A program made the translations under genes and the position numbers. The notes under the pieces were generated by a model. It was not told the DNA's origin and ran no database searches. It saw nothing but the letters and a program-made list of their open reading frames with translations. From Pandoraea captiosa (GTDB taxonomy: Bacteria > Pseudomonadota > Gammaproteobacteria > Burkholderiales > Burkholderiaceae): a stretch of DNA of 64,000 bases. Shown one piece after another: positions 55,801-63,332 of the stretch; positions within the stretch are counted from its first letter, which is position 1; each line of letters opens with the position of its first letter. The stretch covers positions 124,001-188,000 of the forward strand of contig NZ_CABPSQ010000002.1 in NCBI RefSeq assembly GCF_902459775.1, given 5' to 3'.

Positions 55801-55804
55801 GTAG
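49859..55804 (+). CDS. uvrA: double-length UvrA (tandem UvrA fusion), nucleotide excision repair
   Basis: This 1981-aa protein is about twice a normal UvrA (~940 aa): two full UvrA units in one chain. Walker A motifs occur at ~42-49 (GPSGSGKS), ~670, ~1063 and ~1613 (GVSGSGKS), each paired with an ABC signature (LSGGEVQRI, LSGGEAQRL, LSGGESQRI, LSGGEAQRI) and a DEP Walker B. Zinc-finger CxxC pairs are seen in both halves (for example CEACRGFG, CETCGGAR, CPTCGGSG with CPDCDGK, and CPACEGQG with CDVCHGQ). UvrA dimers load UvrB on DNA damage; here one chain may act as a built-in dimer. Start GTG 49859. It lies behind a LexA box. Confidence 0.95.
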   Translation: MDKPSKPDPSASHAIRIRGARQHNLKNLDVDLQTGEMTVVTGPSGSGKSSLVFDTLFAEGQRRYVETFSAYARQFLDRMDRPQVDHVEGVPPAIAIDQTNPVRSSRSTVGTMTELNDHLKLLFARAAALFDRETAQPVRHDTPETIYADLMARTAKDDPRLVVTFPVELPATVTPDEVEQWLSASGYTRVQAEREVTTAEGTRKVLDVVADRFRLQNTEKARAMEAIESSLKRGRARMNVYVLAETGEPDIWRYSQDLHCPDSDLHYADPQPALFSFNSAYGACEACRGFGRVIGVDLGLVIPDERKTLRGGAVKTIQTPAWKEIQDDLLEYAGKAGIPRDTPWSKLSPEHREWVIEGDPDWKGEWNKQWYGIRRFFGYLESKAYKMHIRVLLSKYRSYTTCETCGGARLKTEGLLWRLGSKENADAVLPPAQRFMPRGVSWSREQLEALPGLTMHDLMLMPITRVRQFFDSLTLPSSLLDDALKLLQEEVGTRLKYLCDVGIGYLTLDRQSRTLSGGEVQRINLTTALGTSLVNTLFVLDEPSIGLHPRDMDRIVAAMHRLRDAGNTLVVVEHDPAVMLAADRVIDMGPGPGERGGQIVFDGTPEEVRQADTLTGSYLGGRKHVANASNWRARPVDDATPRLTLTGAREHNLKHVDVDIPLGRLVCVTGVSGSGKSTLVQDILSPALARHFGDPTEAPGAHDELIGAEQLSGVVFVDQSPIGKTARSNPASYVGAFDEIRKLFAAEPVALQRGYNASTFSFNSGNGRCPTCGGSGFEHVEMQFLSDVYLRCPDCDGKRYRAEVLDVKIQRAVPGEAMRELSVSDVLELTVNEAVKLFSSDRDVLRVLQPIVDVGLEYVKLGQPVPTLSGGEAQRLKLAGFLAEAAQKKTASGQKVAHRGRLFIFDEPTTGLHFDDIAKLMRAFGKLLDGGNSLLVIEHNLDVVRAADWIIDLGPEGGEGGGEVLCAGTLAQVVACEGSHTGRALADYERTVVAPAQAAASGLAGGDAGMPLQTALRAARAQRGAGKPDMPAGGNDIRIVNAREHNLKSLDVAIPRGKFSVITGVSGSGKSTLAFDILFNEGQRRYLESLNAYARSIVQPAGRPEVDAVYGIPPTVAIEQRLSRGGRKSTVATTTEVWHFLRLLYVKLGIQHCIHDGAPVTAQSPDSIVAQLLRDRRGQHVGLLAPLVVGRKGIYTDLAKWAKARGHSHLRVDGVFLPVDPWPKLDRFREHTIELPVGDVVVTPENEGLLRTLLATALELGKGVMHLLAPLDGLGDTMSHEQPGEGVGEIEVFSVKRACPVCGTSYPDLDPRMFSFNSKHGWCTTCVGTGLALTREQREAFDDTVLNQDNRGREHALPSQDQEPEDVGDQPCPDCHGARLNNVARAVTFDEHAISDVAQWTVTDTREWIQGLALTGRDASIARDLISEIQGRLEFLEEVGLGYLTLDRAAPTLSGGESQRIRLAAQLGSNLQGVCYVLDEPTIGLHPRDNGILLGALRKLGDQGNTLVVVEHDEDTIRRADHIIDIGPGAGKRGGTLVAQGNVADLASHPDSLTGKFLAHPLQHPIQPRREVVASAKGVEAVPPHWLTVHGATLHNLKNVTASLPLSRLTAITGVSGSGKSTLARDVLMTNLLDAVGRSVLSSPAERRARKGTVRHAVKADGKPRAKSEAPAEPRRAVAHGWHGCESVTGWETIDRVLEVDQTPIGKTPRSCPATYIGFWDTIRRLFADTLEARARGYSASRFSFNTGEGRCPACEGQGVRTIGMSFLADVKVLCDVCHGQRFNAETLAVTWRGKSIGDVLTMEVDEAVEFFASMPSIAHPLQLMKDVGLGYLTLGQPSPTLSGGEAQRIKLVTELTKVRDDITRRGQKSPHTLYVLDEPTVGLHMADVARLINVLHRLVNGGHTVVVIEHNLDVIAEADWIVDMGPEGGKDGGTVVAATSPDVLATVKESHTGIALKPVLAQTAATGATVATPEDAVAAK

Positions 55805-56310
55805 CGAGCCAATCGATCCCCGCCTGAGCCGGGCGTCGCCAACGGCCCGGGAAAGCGGTCCGACACCGGCGATACCGGCGCGGCGTGCGCCGGCTGCGTA
55901 GTCATCGAATTGACCGGCCGAAGATGGCCGGTCACCCTGCGGGACGCCCGACGACGGCGTCCCGCGTTCATGTCTGCGCGTGAATCCCAGCGTCGTGACG
56001 CTTGTTGATGTCTTTGGACGTAGATGTTTCGTTCCGCATCGGCCGTCATCGCACGGGGCGGCTTCCAAGCGAAATATATTGAAAATATACGATAAATTTC
56101 CAGTATTTACGGACATCTTAGCAAGTGTGTGCGCTCACTAGTAGCTAATGCCCTGTCTTTCGCCGGTCTACCGAAATATTTCCAATTATTTCTAAATTTG
56201 AAATTAGAAATAGACAATTATCGACTTTATTGCGATTGATGCGAGCAATAGACTGCAACTGTCGACGATGAATTGAACATCGCCTCTTTCAAACAGACAG
56301 GAGCATCATC
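55805..56310. other. intergenic with AT-rich promoter region
   Basis: After two hairpins (55911-55965) the gap becomes strongly AT-rich from ~56060 to 56300, in contrast to the GC-rich surroundings. It contains a perfect inverted repeat, TATTTCTAA (56187-56195) with TTAGAAATA (56204-56212). No gene is seen. The AT-rich stretch probably carries the promoter and regulator site(s) of the DUF4148 gene. Confidence 0.55.
55911..55965 (+). terminator. two hairpins after uvrA2
   Basis: Stem 1 is TGACCGGCC (55911-55919) with GGCCGGTCA (55926-55934). Stem 2 is GCGGGACGCC (55939-55948) with GGCGTCCCGC (55956-55965). Both are perfect. Neither has a T-run, so they may end transcription only weakly or protect the 3' end. 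Confidence 0.5.
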
Positions 56311-56619
56311 ATGAAGCGCACTCTTATTACCTCAGCCCTGGTTTCCGCAATGCTGGCCGTTTCGGCCGGTTCGGCTTTCGCCAGCGACGCATTCGACGGT
56401 CCCTCGGAATTCTCGTGGGTGCCTCAAACCAGCGTGCTGACCCGCGCGCAGGTTCGTGAAGAACTTGTGCAAGCGCAGCAAGCCGGTCTTGTGGTCCAAC
56501 ACGACGCCGTCTACCCGAAGGCAGTACCGAGCGCACAACCGGCAACGGCCAGCGCCCCGGTCACGATGGGTTCGGTCGGTGGCCTGCAACGCGCCGGTAC
56601 GACTTATTTCGGTAACTAA
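56311..56619 (+). CDS. DUF4148 secreted protein, 102 aa
   Basis: This small protein has a signal peptide ending SAFA/S (residues ~1-24) and the DUF4148 core TSVLTRAQVREELVQAQQAGL (~40-60), a family common in Burkholderiaceae and of unknown function, probably periplasmic. The C-terminal 35 residues are Ala/Pro/Ser-rich. ATG 56311 follows AGGAG at ~56300. It is preceded by an AT-rich region with an inverted repeat and followed by a strong terminator, so it is a single-gene unit. Confidence 0.9.
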   Translation: MKRTLITSALVSAMLAVSAGSAFASDAFDGPSEFSWVPQTSVLTRAQVREELVQAQQAGLVVQHDAVYPKAVPSAQPATASAPVTMGSVGGLQRAGTTYFGN

Positions 56620-56745
56620 TTCGGTACCTAACCCAGCAACCCGTTCGGTGACTGAGCCGGTACGAATCGCCGGGCATGCCGTAACCCCGTGACCCTGCGC
56701 CGATAGAGCGCACTCCAACGCCGGGGTAGCAGCCTCCGATACTTG

Positions 56746-56778
56746 ATCGGCCGCTTCGATAGCGGCCGATTTTGTTTT
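56746..56778 (+). terminator. Rho-independent terminator after DUF4148 gene
   Basis: ATCGGCCGCT (56746-56755) pairs with AGCGGCCGAT (56761-56770) around a five-base loop and is followed by TTTGTTTT. Confidence 0.85.
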
Positions 56779-56835
56779 GCGCGCGCGATGGGCGTCGGCG
56801 ATCCATTCGATCGCACAGCACGTCAAAACACCCTA

Positions 56836-57090
56836 TGTGGATAACCCTGTCGATAACGCTGTGTACAAGCTGTGTGACCCCTGTGGGCAAGCTTGTGGAT
56901 TATCGGGGAATAAGCTGAGGATAAGCAGGGGAAAAGTCGGGGAAAAGTGACCGGAAGGGCGGGGATAACCGGTGTATATCCTGTGGGTATACGGTGGATA
57001 GGCGTTGCATAACCCGTCCATAAGCTGGGGGCAAAGCGGTGGATTATCTGTGGACATCCCCGGCTTTTCTGTGGGTAACTCTGTGGACGA
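56836..57090 (+). repeat. cluster of DnaA-box-like 9-mers, all in one orientation
   Basis: A perfect TGTGGATAA (56836-56844, the complement of TTATCCACA) begins a run of near-matches: TGTCGATAA (56848), TGTGTACAA (56860), TGTGGGCAA (56882), TGTGGATTA (56894), TGAGGATAA (56916), CGGGGATAA (~56960), TGTGGGTAT (~56982), GGTGGATAG (~56993), GGTGGATTA (57038), TGTGGACAT (57049), TGTGGGTAA (57070) and TGTGGACGA (57082). All face the same way. It fills most of the gap between the DUF4148 terminator and the end of the hydrolase gene. No dnaA, dnaN, parA or rpmH gene is in the window. Confidence 0.7.
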
Positions 57091-57199
57091 TCGGTGAACA
57101 GTTTTTGCCGTATCGGTCGTGCAGCCTTTTCCCACACGCGCTTTCCGGCGATATGTCCGACGATATGTCCGGCGACCGGTCGACGGCCGAGCAAAAAAC

Positions 57200-58183
57200 T
57201 TACTCGCCGATCGTCTTCGCCAAAAACGCCGTGACGCGTGCAATCGCGTCCTCGCGCGCTTCGGGCTGGGTGCCCGTAATCGGCACGACATGGGTCTTGG
57301 GATCGGTGAATTCGGGGCGCGCGCGAACGGGCATGTTCGGTGCATCGAAGTCGTGATACGCCCCCGGATAAATGTGGAAGGTGATCGGCGCGCCCTTGGC
57401 GACGACATCGTTCACGAAGGCTTCGCACGGTGCTGCCTTGCTCCAGACGTCGTCGGCGCCTGTGAGAAGCAGCAGCGGAATCTTCGTCGACCAGTCCGCG
57501 CCCTGCGCCTTGGCGTTGCACCAGCCCGGATAGAACGCGACGGCTGCTGCGAAGTCTGGTGCTGACGGTGCATTCGGTTCGCTCGGGGCGCTCGTGGTGC
57601 TCGTACCGTTCGTGGCGTTCGGCGCGCTCAGCATTTGTCCCGGCCCTTTCGGCCCGATGGAGAACAGCGTGGTGCCACCGCCGTGCGACCAACCCATCAG
57701 TGCAATGCGATCGCCCCGAATGCCCGGCAGCGATTGCAGGTAGCGCAACGCCCCGTACGCGTCGCGCGCACGCTCCGCCCACGGACGAACCGGTCCGCCC
57801 CTCGCGCACTCACTTGCCTGCCCGCGTGTGGTGAAGCTGTCGACCATCAACACGGTGTAACCCGTCGCGTTAAAGCGCCGCGCCCAGTCGAGTTCGCGGG
57901 CATCGATGGTGCCCTTGCGCGAGAACATGCCGTTGCAGCCATGCAGAAAGACGACGGCGGGCGTCGGCCCGTTCGCATTCACCGCGCGAAACAGGTAGGC
58001 GTCAAGCGTCACCGGCGCCCCATGACTGTCGACATCCAGAGACGCTACCTGCACCTTCTCTTGCGCAACGGCGTCGGTCATGGCGCCCAATGACAGAACG
58101 ATGGCACATGTGAGCGCGGCCATCGTGCGTGAACGGTGGATGCGATTTGTGCGTTGTGTGCGTAGAGCGAAGCGCGATGGCAT
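57200..58183 (-). CDS. secreted dienelactone-hydrolase-family protein
   Basis: This 327-aa alpha/beta hydrolase is probably periplasmic. A signal peptide ends near DAVAQ (residues ~1-40, with TMAALTCAIVLSLGAM). The oxyanion region is VVFLHGCNGMFSRKG (~77-91), the nucleophile Ser is in LMGWSHGGGTT (~160), the acid is in LLTGADDVWSK (~238), and His is in YPGAYHDFDAPN (~266). A Ser/Asn/Thr/Pro-rich insert (~185-205) looks flexible. ATG 58183 follows AGGGGAA; the frame is open upstream. The substrate is unknown. It is divergent from metY. Confidence 0.85.
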   Translation of the reverse strand: MPSRFALRTQRTNRIHRSRTMAALTCAIVLSLGAMTDAVAQEKVQVASLDVDSHGAPVTLDAYLFRAVNANGPTPAVVFLHGCNGMFSRKGTIDARELDWARRFNATGYTVLMVDSFTTRGQASECARGGPVRPWAERARDAYGALRYLQSLPGIRGDRIALMGWSHGGGTTLFSIGPKGPGQMLSAPNATNGTSTTSAPSEPNAPSAPDFAAAVAFYPGWCNAKAQGADWSTKIPLLLLTGADDVWSKAAPCEAFVNDVVAKGAPITFHIYPGAYHDFDAPNMPVRARPEFTDPKTHVVPITGTQPEAREDAIARVTAFLAKTIGE

Positions 58184-58516
58184 GGACGTTCCCCTGCGAA
58201 GATTGTCGAAGTGCGCGGCAACGCGTCCGGGTCTCGTCGCCAATGTCCGCAAGATAGCGCGCAGTGTGTGCGCCGTGTCTTTCGCCATATTACGAACGGT
58301 TGCGAGTCAGGCGCGCGTTCGTCCATTTCGCCAATTCGCCATTCTCGCCATTCGATCATTCGGCCATCCGTCATGTCGTCGCCAAACCGCTGCTAAGCAT
58401 CTGCCAATCGGAGATAAGGCATTGCCACACCGCCCCTTAGAATGGACTCGGATACCTCACCCATCCGTCCGATCGTTCCGTGAGCGGAACGCAACGCCTG
58501 TCCGGAGACATTCGAT
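58184..58516. other. intergenic between divergent genes, with short tandem repeats
   Basis: This gap holds the promoters of the hydrolase (minus) and metY (plus). At 58322-58372 an imperfect run of CCATTCG/CCAATTCG-like units repeats about six times. I see no SAM riboswitch or other leader RNA upstream of metY by eye, and no convincing gene. Confidence 0.4.
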
Positions 58517-59860
58517 ATGAGCGGCACGAACAAGGAAAACGAAGACAACCACCCGACGACGGCAGAAGCCCCGCAAACGTCGCAATGGCGCCTCGAGACA
58601 CTCGCCGTGCATGGCGGCTATCGTCCCGATCCCACCACGCGCGCCGTGGCCGTGCCGATTTATCAGACCGTGGCCTATGCCTTCGACGACACCCAGCACG
58701 GGGCGGATCTGTTCGACCTCAAGGTGCCGGGCAACATCTACACGCGCATCATGAATCCGACGCAAGACGTGCTGGAGCAACGCGTTGCGGCCCTCGAAGG
58801 CGGTGTCGCGGCGCTCGCGCTCGCGTCCGGGCAAGCGGCCGTGACGTACGCCATCCAGACGATTGCCGAGGCCGGCGACAACATCGTGGCGGCCAGCACG
58901 CTTTACGGCGGCACGTACAACCTGCTGGCGCATACGCTGCCGCTCTCGGGCATTTCGACACGCTTTGCGGATCCGCGCGAGCCGGAGTCCTTCGAGCCGT
59001 TGATCGACGACAAGACCAAAGCCATCTTCGCCGAGTCGGTCGGCAACCCGCTGGGCAATATCACCGATATCGAGAAGCTCGCGAAGATTGCGCATCGACA
59101 TGGCATTCCGCTCATCATCGACAACACCGTGCCGTCGCCGTATTTGCTGCGTCCGTTCGAGCACGGTGCGGACATCGTGGTGCACTCGCTCACCAAGTAT
59201 CTCGGCGGGCATGGCACGAGCATCGGCGGCGCCATCGTCGACTCGGGCAAGTTCCCCTGGGCCGAGCACAAGACACGGTTCAAGCGACTGAACGAGCCGG
59301 ACGTGAGCTACCACGGCGTGGTCTATACGGAAGCCTTCGGGCCGGCTGCATATATCGGGCGCGCACGGGTCGTGCCGTTGCGCAACACGGGGGCGGCCAT
59401 TTCGCCGTTCAACGCGTTTCAGATTCTTCAGGGCATCGAGACGCTCGCCCTGCGCCTCGAGCGCATCACGGAAAATGCACTGAAGGTCGCGCAGTTCCTG
59501 AAGACGCATCCGAAGGTCGAGTGGGTGAACTACGCCGGGTTGCCGGAGCATCCCGATCACGCGCTCGTGGACAAGTATCTCTCGGGACGCGGTCCCGGCA
59601 TTCTCACCTTCGGCGTGAAGGGCGGACGCGCAGCGGGCGCAGCATTTCAGGACGCGCTGCAACTCTTCACCCGTCTGGTCAACATCGGCGACGCGAAGTC
59701 GCTTGCCACGCATCCCGCCTCGACCACGCACCGCCAGCTCTCCCCGGACGAATTACGCAAGGCCGGCGTGAGCGAGGAAACGGTTCGACTGTCCATCGGC
59801 ATCGAGCACATCGACGATTTGCTCGCAGACCTCGATCAGGCACTGCGCAAGACGACCTGA
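58517..59860 (+). CDS. metY: O-acetylhomoserine sulfhydrylase (homocysteine synthase)
   Basis: This 447-aa PLP enzyme makes homocysteine from O-acetylhomoserine and sulfide. The PLP lysine is in HSLTKYLGGHGTSIGG (~residues 228-243), with the binding Asp in LIIDNTVPSPYL (~204). The YTRIMNPT motif (~75-82) and the AVPIYQTVAYAF start fit the family. Length (~430-450) favours MetY over the shorter MetZ. ATG 58517 lies in the right place, with a hydrophilic N-terminal 25 residues. It is a single gene with a strong hairpin after it. It works in methionine synthesis and complements the metC-like enzyme in the window. Confidence 0.92.
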   Translation: MSGTNKENEDNHPTTAEAPQTSQWRLETLAVHGGYRPDPTTRAVAVPIYQTVAYAFDDTQHGADLFDLKVPGNIYTRIMNPTQDVLEQRVAALEGGVAALALASGQAAVTYAIQTIAEAGDNIVAASTLYGGTYNLLAHTLPLSGISTRFADPREPESFEPLIDDKTKAIFAESVGNPLGNITDIEKLAKIAHRHGIPLIIDNTVPSPYLLRPFEHGADIVVHSLTKYLGGHGTSIGGAIVDSGKFPWAEHKTRFKRLNEPDVSYHGVVYTEAFGPAAYIGRARVVPLRNTGAAISPFNAFQILQGIETLALRLERITENALKVAQFLKTHPKVEWVNYAGLPEHPDHALVDKYLSGRGPGILTFGVKGGRAAGAAFQDALQLFTRLVNIGDAKSLATHPASTTHRQLSPDELRKAGVSEETVRLSIGIEHIDDLLADLDQALRKTT

Positions 59861-59911
59861 ACCGGCTCGCAAATCGATCCGTCGCGCATCGTTTCGACTG
59901 ACGTAACACCA

Positions 59912-59950
59912 GGCGGCCCTTGGCACAGCGGCGCTGAGCCAAGGGCCGCC
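59912..59950 (+). terminator. hairpin after metY
   Basis: A perfect 13-bp stem, GGCGGCCCTTGGC (59912-59924) with GCCAAGGGCCGCC (59938-59950), lies 52 bases after the metY stop. There is no T-run. Confidence 0.65.
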
Positions 59951-60103
59951 GTCTCCATGCGCGACCTCATTTCCTGCCAAGTCTGTCGGAGTATCATGCG
60001 CGGCAACCGGTTGAGGGCAGGCAGCCGGGGCGTCGTCATGTGACTGTCACCAAACGGTCACAGTGGCGGCGTACTGTCCTTGCCCATTTCACAAGGATTG
60101 CGC

Positions 60104-60955
60104 ATGGACTATTTGCAGGTGCTCGTGCTCGCCATCGTACAAGGCGTGGCAGAGCTGCTTCCGGTGTCGAGCTCGGCTCACGTCATCATGGCCGAGAAGC
60201 TCATGGGGCTCGACCCTTCCACCCCGGCCATGACGCTGTTGCTCGTCATGCTGCACACCGGCACGATGCTCGCCGTCATCGTGTATTTCTGGAAGTCGTG
60301 GCGCGAGCGTTATTTCTCGTCGAAGCACGACTTCGTACACAATGCAAAGCAGGTGATCATCGCGACCGCATTCACCGGCGTGATCGGTCTGGCGCTGATG
60401 TTCTTCATCGAGAAAGTGCTGATGCGCGGCTCGGCGCATGCGGAAATCGAGCATCTGTTCGGCAATCTGTACATCATCTCGGCCGGCCTCGCGATGGCGG
60501 GGATTCTGATTCTGATTTCGGGCACCCGGCGCCCGCCGATGGGCGATCGCCCGATGCGCGGCGCCGACTCGGCATGGATCGGCGCGGTACAGGGTGTCTG
60601 CCTGCCCTTCCGAGGTTTCTCGCGTTCGGGATCGACCATCTCGACGGGCATGCTGCGCGGGCTGGACAAGGTGCGCGTCGAGGAATTCAGCTTCGCGCTG
60701 GCCGTGGTGCTCACCCCGCCGGTGATCGTCAAGGAGGCTTACCGTCTCTACAAATCGGGGGGCGCGCAAACGCTCTCGGGCCACTTTATGTCGGTGCTCA
60801 CGCCGAGCCTCGTCGGTATGGTGTTCAGCTTCCTTGCCGGTCTGGTGGCCCTGCGCTGGCTGTCGCGCTGGCTCGAACATGGACGTTGGTACCTTTTCGG
60901 CATTTATTGCCTCGTGGCGTCGGCCATCGTGCTCGCGGCCAGCCAGTACCTGTAA
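60104..60955 (+). CDS. uppP: undecaprenyl-diphosphatase (UppP/BacA)
   Basis: This 283-aa inner-membrane protein recycles the lipid carrier for peptidoglycan by removing a phosphate from undecaprenyl diphosphate, and gives bacitracin resistance when abundant. It has about eight helices and the two family motifs: AELLPVSSSAHVIMAEKL (~14-31, with the catalytic Glu) and GFSRSGSTISTGMLRGLDK (~173-191, with the catalytic Arg/Ser). ATG 60104 follows AAGGA at good spacing; an earlier in-frame start at 60080 has no site. It converges with the LysR gene downstream. Confidence 0.95.
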   Translation: MDYLQVLVLAIVQGVAELLPVSSSAHVIMAEKLMGLDPSTPAMTLLLVMLHTGTMLAVIVYFWKSWRERYFSSKHDFVHNAKQVIIATAFTGVIGLALMFFIEKVLMRGSAHAEIEHLFGNLYIISAGLAMAGILILISGTRRPPMGDRPMRGADSAWIGAVQGVCLPFRGFSRSGSTISTGMLRGLDKVRVEEFSFALAVVLTPPVIVKEAYRLYKSGGAQTLSGHFMSVLTPSLVGMVFSFLAGLVALRWLSRWLEHGRWYLFGIYCLVASAIVLAASQYL

Positions 60956-61000
60956 CGCAACGTCAGGGGGGGCGTAGGCTCCCCTGCGCTCCCCCGTGCG

Positions 61001-61864
61001 TCAGACCAATTTCGCCACGACATCCATGAACGCGGCGATGGCGCGCGATTCGCGACGCTCGGCCAGACACACCACCACGGTCGTCGTCTCCACCGTCGCA
61101 TCGCTGATGGGCACCGTCGCCAGCCGCGCGTCGGGGGTGTGTTCGCGTGCCGACACGGCCGCGATGCCCAGGCCGAGAATCACCGCTTCGCGAATCGCTT
61201 CACGGCTACCGATTTCCATCGCCACCCTGGGCGCGACACCTGCCGCCTGCATGGCCGCTTCGAGCGCGTGACGCGTTGTCGAACCCGGCTCGCGCATGAG
61301 CATCGGCTCGTCGGCCAGGTCGGCAAGTCTGACACCCTTGCGTCGCGCAAAGCGATGCGCGCGCGGCACCAGCAACACGACCGGATGCGTGCGATAAGGC
61401 ACCGCGTGCAGACGCACATCGTCGTGATAGCGCGCCAGGACCGCCACATCGGTGCGATAGGCCAGCAGCCCTTCGATCATCTCTTCCGAATTGCCCGGGC
61501 GCATCGAGATCCGGATGCCGGGATAACGCGGCTGAAACGCGGCGACGATTTCCATCGCGTGATGTGGCCCGACCGCGCCCAGACGTAATTCCCCCGTACG
61601 CAGCCCGCCATGTTCCTTGAGCAAACCGAGCGCTTCGGCCTCGTCGGCAAAGATGCGCAGGCTGACGGCATACAGCGCTTTGCCGGTCGGCGTGAGGGTC
61701 AGGCCGCGACCGTGACGATAGAACAGCTCGACCCCGTAAGTCTCTTCCAGCGCGCGGATCTGCGTGGTCATGGTGGGCTGACTTACATGCAACGCCTGCG
61801 CGGCGCGCGTCACGCTGCCGTGACGCGCAACGGCATGGAACGAGCGCAACTGGGTGATCCGCAT
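61001..61864 (-). CDS. LysR regulator, resembles phosphonate-catabolism-associated type
   Basis: This 287-aa LysR protein has a helix-turn-helix at ~1-60 ([50 protein letters not shown]) and an effector domain with [15 protein letters not shown]. From memory this pattern resembles the aminoethylphosphonate-catabolism LysR family (TIGR03339). It is divergent from the iron-containing alcohol dehydrogenase at 62014, which resembles the matching phosphonate-associated dehydrogenase family. The 149-base gap should hold its operator; ATAGGTTTTACC-like AT-rich sequence is there. Confidence 0.85.
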   Translation of the reverse strand: MRITQLRSFHAVARHGSVTRAAQALHVSQPTMTTQIRALEETYGVELFYRHGRGLTLTPTGKALYAVSLRIFADEAEALGLLKEHGGLRTGELRLGAVGPHHAMEIVAAFQPRYPGIRISMRPGNSEEMIEGLLAYRTDVAVLARYHDDVRLHAVPYRTHPVVLLVPRAHRFARRKGVRLADLADEPMLMREPGSTTRHALEAAMQAAGVAPRVAMEIGSREAIREAVILGLGIAAVSAREHTPDARLATVPISDATVETTTVVVCLAERRESRAIAAFMDVVAKLV

Positions 61865-62013
61865 CGGTGACGCTCCCGTGACGAGGTATAGGTTTTACCA
61901 ATAGATCGGCGAAAAAATGTGAATTGGAAGTATAGGACGCCCCTCACCATAATCCAGCTCAATCTTCGTCAAACGATCGCAATGTCTTCGGACGCCGCGG
62001 CGCGAATCTCACC

Positions 62014-63111
62014 ATGACTGCACGTTCACGTTTTCATAATCCGGTCGACGTCCACTTCGGTGCGGGAGCGCTCGCCAATTTGCCCGCACTCGTCGGCCAC
62101 CGCCGCGCGGTGCTCGTCACCATGCCCGAGGCACGCGCGCTCGGCATGACCGGGCAGATCGAAGCGCTGCTCGGTCAGCGGCTTGCCGGCGTGATCGATC
62201 AGGTCAGCCCGAATCCGGATGTGCGGGAACTCGCCCCGATGTACGGCGACTTCTGGCGTCGCTATTCACAGTGCGAGGTGATCGTGGCGCTCGGCGGCGG
62301 CAGTGCGCTCGATACCGCGAAGCTGTTGATGGTTGCGGGCGAGGACGACAAGTTCGCCACGCTCATCGATGTGCTCGATGCCGGCGGCACGTTCCGGCCC
62401 ACGCGCACGAAGCGGCTCATCACGATTCCCACGACCGCCGGCACCGGCAGCGAAGTGACGCCGTGGGCCACGCTGTGGGATCGGCACGTGAAGCGCAAGA
62501 AGTACTCGCTGCATCTTCCGCAGACGTGGCCCGAAGCGGCCATCGTCGATCCGTGCCTGACGCGTTCGCTACCACGCGCCGTCACGTTGCAGAGCGGTCT
62601 CGATGCGCTCTCGCACGCGCTCGAAGCGATCTGGAACGTCAACGCGAATCCCATTTCCGACACGTTTGCGGTCACGGCGGCGCGCGAGATGATGCGCGTG
62701 CTGCCAAAGCTCATGGCGTCGCTCGACGACATGCCGTTGCGCGAACAGGCGGCGCTGGCCGCCCTTCAGGCGGGCATGGCCTTCTCCAACACGAAAACCG
62801 CATTGGCTCACTCGATTTCGTACGACATGACGATCCGCCACGGATTGCCGCACGGCATTGCGTGCTCGTTCACGTTGCCGGCCGTGATGCGTCTGGCCAT
62901 CGGCAAACGGGCGGATCGCGACGCGGTGCTCGCACAGGTTTTCGACGGCGACATCGACGGTGCCCCCGATGCGCTCACCGCGTTCCTCAACGGTCTGGGC
63001 GTGGCGACCGAGTTCTCCGCCTATGGGGTGAGCGAGCCGGAGTCGGCGCAGATGATCGCCGCTGCGCTCGACGGCCCGCGCGGCCGCAATTTCATCGGCG
63101 CTGCCGCCTGA
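62014..63111 (+). CDS. iron-containing alcohol dehydrogenase, phosphonate-associated type
   Basis: This 365-aa group III (Fe-dependent) alcohol dehydrogenase reduces or oxidises a small aldehyde/alcohol with NAD(P). It has the nucleotide motif VIVALGGGSALDTAKLL (~87-103), TIPTTAGTGSEVTPWA (~137-152), and metal ligands Asp in SGLDALSHALEA (~195) and His residues in ALSHALEA (~199), ALAHSISYDMTIRHGLPHGIACS (~265 and ~279). The FHNPVDVHFGAGAL start and overall length fit the phosphonate metabolism-associated family (TIGR03405), whose members may act on phosphonoacetaldehyde. That substrate is inference; no phn genes are in view. Confidence 0.85.
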   Translation: MTARSRFHNPVDVHFGAGALANLPALVGHRRAVLVTMPEARALGMTGQIEALLGQRLAGVIDQVSPNPDVRELAPMYGDFWRRYSQCEVIVALGGGSALDTAKLLMVAGEDDKFATLIDVLDAGGTFRPTRTKRLITIPTTAGTGSEVTPWATLWDRHVKRKKYSLHLPQTWPEAAIVDPCLTRSLPRAVTLQSGLDALSHALEAIWNVNANPISDTFAVTAAREMMRVLPKLMASLDDMPLREQAALAALQAGMAFSNTKTALAHSISYDMTIRHGLPHGIACSFTLPAVMRLAIGKRADRDAVLAQVFDGDIDGAPDALTAFLNGLGVATEFSAYGVSEPESAQMIAAALDGPRGRNFIGAAA

Positions 63112-63332
63112 TCGATGGGGGTGGCGCGCCCACGCTTTCGTAGTCCTGTCGTTGCCGTTGCATGAGTGTTTTCGAGTCTTACCCGCAGTTCCCGCAGCAC
63201 CCATTATCAAAACGATAGCCACACACCGGTTTTCGGCATGTGCGGCACCGAGACATCCAGGAGACAGACGCCCGGCGCAGACCGGTGCGTCGCAGCGCGC
63301 CGCCGGGGCGCGGCGCATCAACAGGAGGCGCA

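Noticed and set aside
56833-57408. Minus-strand open frame of 191 codons through the DnaA-box-like cluster
   Set aside because: Its product has repeated Leu-Ser-Thr and Pro-Gln stretches that simply translate the DNA repeats, and it runs over the hydrolase gene in another frame.
58290-58516. Possible SAM or SAH riboswitch upstream of metY
   Set aside because: I could not find the conserved core or paired elements of either class. The region has only short tandem repeats.
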